In this document: positions 5,722 to 6,692 of the stretch, in pieces
Position numbering within the stretch: the stretch's first letter is position 1
How the letters are laid out: the number at the start of each line of letters is the position of its first letter
Assembly (NCBI GenBank): GCA_035272265.1
Contig: DATEQV010000016.1
Span: 1-6,692 of the forward strand
Source of the DNA: Acidisphaera sp035272265
Lineage (GTDB): Bacteria > Pseudomonadota > Alphaproteobacteria > Acetobacterales > Acetobacteraceae
Length of the DNA: 6,692 nucleotides
Direction: 5' to 3'
Notes under the pieces: model-generated
What the model was told of the DNA's origin: nothing
The model's input: only the letters and a program-made list of their open reading frames with translations
Databases searched by the model: none
Made by a program: the position numbers and the translations under genes

Positions 5722-6692
5722 GTGCGCCCGGCGATCCCGCAGGCGGAAATCCGCGCGCTGACCGGGCTGCGCGGCGTCGCCGCGTGCATGGTGATGGCCT
5801 ATCATTTCTCGACCGGCTGGGTGCTTCCCGAGCCGGCGTCGACGGTGCTGCGCCACGGCTACCTGGCGGTGGATCTGTTCTTCGTGCTGAGCGGCTTCGT
5901 GATGGCGCTGACCTACGGCGCGCGGTTCCACGCCGTGCCCGTTCGCGCAGCCTATGGCGATTTCCTGGTTCGCCGGCTCGGGCGCATCTACCCGCTCTAC
6001 ATCGTCGCGGCGGTCATCGCCGTGTCGTTCGGGCTGCACGACAGCTACGTGCGGATGTCCGCGGCGGGACTGCTGGCGAACGGCGCGCTGGTGCAGACCT
6101 GGGGGCTGGCGGACTGCTATCTCGGGCCGGCCTGGTCGCTGAGCACCGAACTCGGCGCCTACGTCGTCTTCCCGGTCCTGGTGTGGCTGGCGCTGCGGCG
6201 CGGCTCCGTCGCCGCTTGCGCGGGCGTGGCCGCGTGCCTGCTGCTGGTGTTCCTGGCGACGTGCTCGACACCCACGCTGCATCAGGTCATCGACGGCGAG
6301 CCTTGGCGGGCCGGGCCGCTGGACGTGTTCGGTCCCGGCACGCTGTATCCGCTGCTGCGGTGCCTCGCGGCGTTCGTGCTCGGCATGCTGGCCTTCCGCG
6401 CCGCTTGCAGCCGGGGCGTCGCGCGGCTGGCCGCAGGCGAGACGGCAGGCATCGTGTCGGCCGCGTTGGTGCTGGGCCTTATGGCGGTGCCGGATGCGGA
6501 CATCGCCATTGTGCTCGCGTTCGTCCCGCTGATCGTCGCACTGGCGTGCTCGAACGGGATCGTCGCGCGGCTGCTCGCCGGCCCTGTGCCGTACTGGCTC
6601 GGGCTGGTGTCGTATTCGATCTATCTGCTGCACGTTCTTGTCGAGCGGTTGGCGCGCGATTCGATCTCGGCTGCGCTGCATGCGGCGAACCT
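5722..6692 (+). CDS. Membrane acyltransferase 3 family protein (OafA/YrhL-like), C-terminus cut by window end
   Basis: An open frame of 323 complete codons runs off the right edge. The protein is strongly hydrophobic, with many membrane segments. Family features visible are EIRALTGLRGVAACMVMAYH (9-28, with the conserved Arg17 and His28), AVDLFFVLSGFVMALTYG (49-66), the RRLGRIYPLY segment (84-93), PAWSLSTELGAYVVFP (136-151) and, near the edge, YWLGLVSYSIYLLH (291-304). Family members transfer acyl groups, often acetyl or succinyl, to sugars of O-antigen, exopolysaccharide, glycans or antibiotics at the inner membrane. The acceptor cannot be read from sequence. Typical length is 350-400 residues, so perhaps 30-70 are missing. 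GTG at 5722 is the likely start: it lies 4 bases after the gshB stop and keeps the conserved N-terminus, whereas the first ATG (5788) would remove it. Its ribosome site is weak (GAAGG about 15 bases upstream), so translational coupling to gshB is plausible. Confidence 0.86.
   Translation, partial: MRPAIPQAEIRALTGLRGVAACMVMAYHFSTGWVLPEPASTVLRHGYLAVDLFFVLSGFVMALTYGARFHAVPVRAAYGDFLVRRLGRIYPLYIVAAVIAVSFGLHDSYVRMSAAGLLANGALVQTWGLADCYLGPAWSLSTELGAYVVFPVLVWLALRRGSVAACAGVAACLLLVFLATCSTPTLHQVIDGEPWRAGPLDVFGPGTLYPLLRCLAAFVLGMLAFRAACSRGVARLAAGETAGIVSAALVLGLMAVPDADIAIVLAFVPLIVALACSNGIVARLLAGPVPYWLGLVSYSIYLLHVLVERLARDSISAALHAAN

Noticed and set aside
4494..5789. 431-residue open frame on the minus strand across gshB
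   Set aside because: It is antisense to a clear glutathione synthetase and part of msrB. Its product is a low-complexity Arg/His/Ala/Val mixture with no family resemblance, as is usual for shadow frames in GC-rich DNA.
5620..6681. 353-residue minus-strand frame opposite the acyltransferase
   Set aside because: The sequence is rich in Arg, Gln, His and Asp without domain patterns, while the plus strand encodes a coherent acyltransferase-3 protein with all the expected motifs.

Overview
The window is GC-rich DNA with tightly packed genes and strong Shine-Dalgarno sites. Its gene content fits an alphaproteobacterium: an mmsB-type valine-catabolism operon, a proteobacterial gshB, a DUF3237 protein, a small WxxGxW protein and an IS66-type element. 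Sphingomonadales or a related order is my best guess from protein style. This is an inference from family resemblance, not a database result.

Layout. Positions 1-140 look like the end of an IS66-family insertion sequence: a tip reading GTAAGCG on the minus strand, followed by the first 21 codons of a probable TnpC transposase that runs off the left edge. The element appears to have inserted into an acyl-CoA synthetase (AMP-binding) gene, of which only about the first 50 codons remain (137-292, minus). That remnant overlaps the stop of an intact 3-hydroxyisobutyrate dehydrogenase gene (mmsB, 289-1194, minus) by an ATGA. mmsB in turn starts 2 bases after a DUF3237 gene (1197-1658, minus). The three form one compact minus-strand operon, probably for branched-chain or short-chain acyl catabolism, whose last gene is broken.

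A 174-base divergent gap separates this operon from a small secreted WxxGxW-repeat protein (1833-2096, plus). Next is a 652-residue membrane protein (2227-4185, plus) with five predicted transmembrane segments, two pentapeptide-repeat blocks and an unrecognised C-terminal domain. The second block is encoded by seven exactly in-register 30-base units. This gene uses TTA, CTA and ATA codons that are absent from gshB downstream, which suggests a different history. It is the least explained gene here.

The right third is a redox pair. msrB (4217-4651, minus) repairs methionine-R-sulfoxide in proteins, and gshB (4737-5717, plus) makes glutathione. They are divergent, with 85 bases between their starts. 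A membrane acyltransferase-3 gene (5722 onward, plus) starts with GTG four bases after the gshB stop and runs off the right edge.

I found no tRNA, rRNA, CRISPR array or phage gene, and no gene-free stretch longer than 300 bases. I saw no convincing case for a wholly new multi-gene system. The best candidates for a second look are the pentapeptide membrane protein and the IS66 disruption of the operon.
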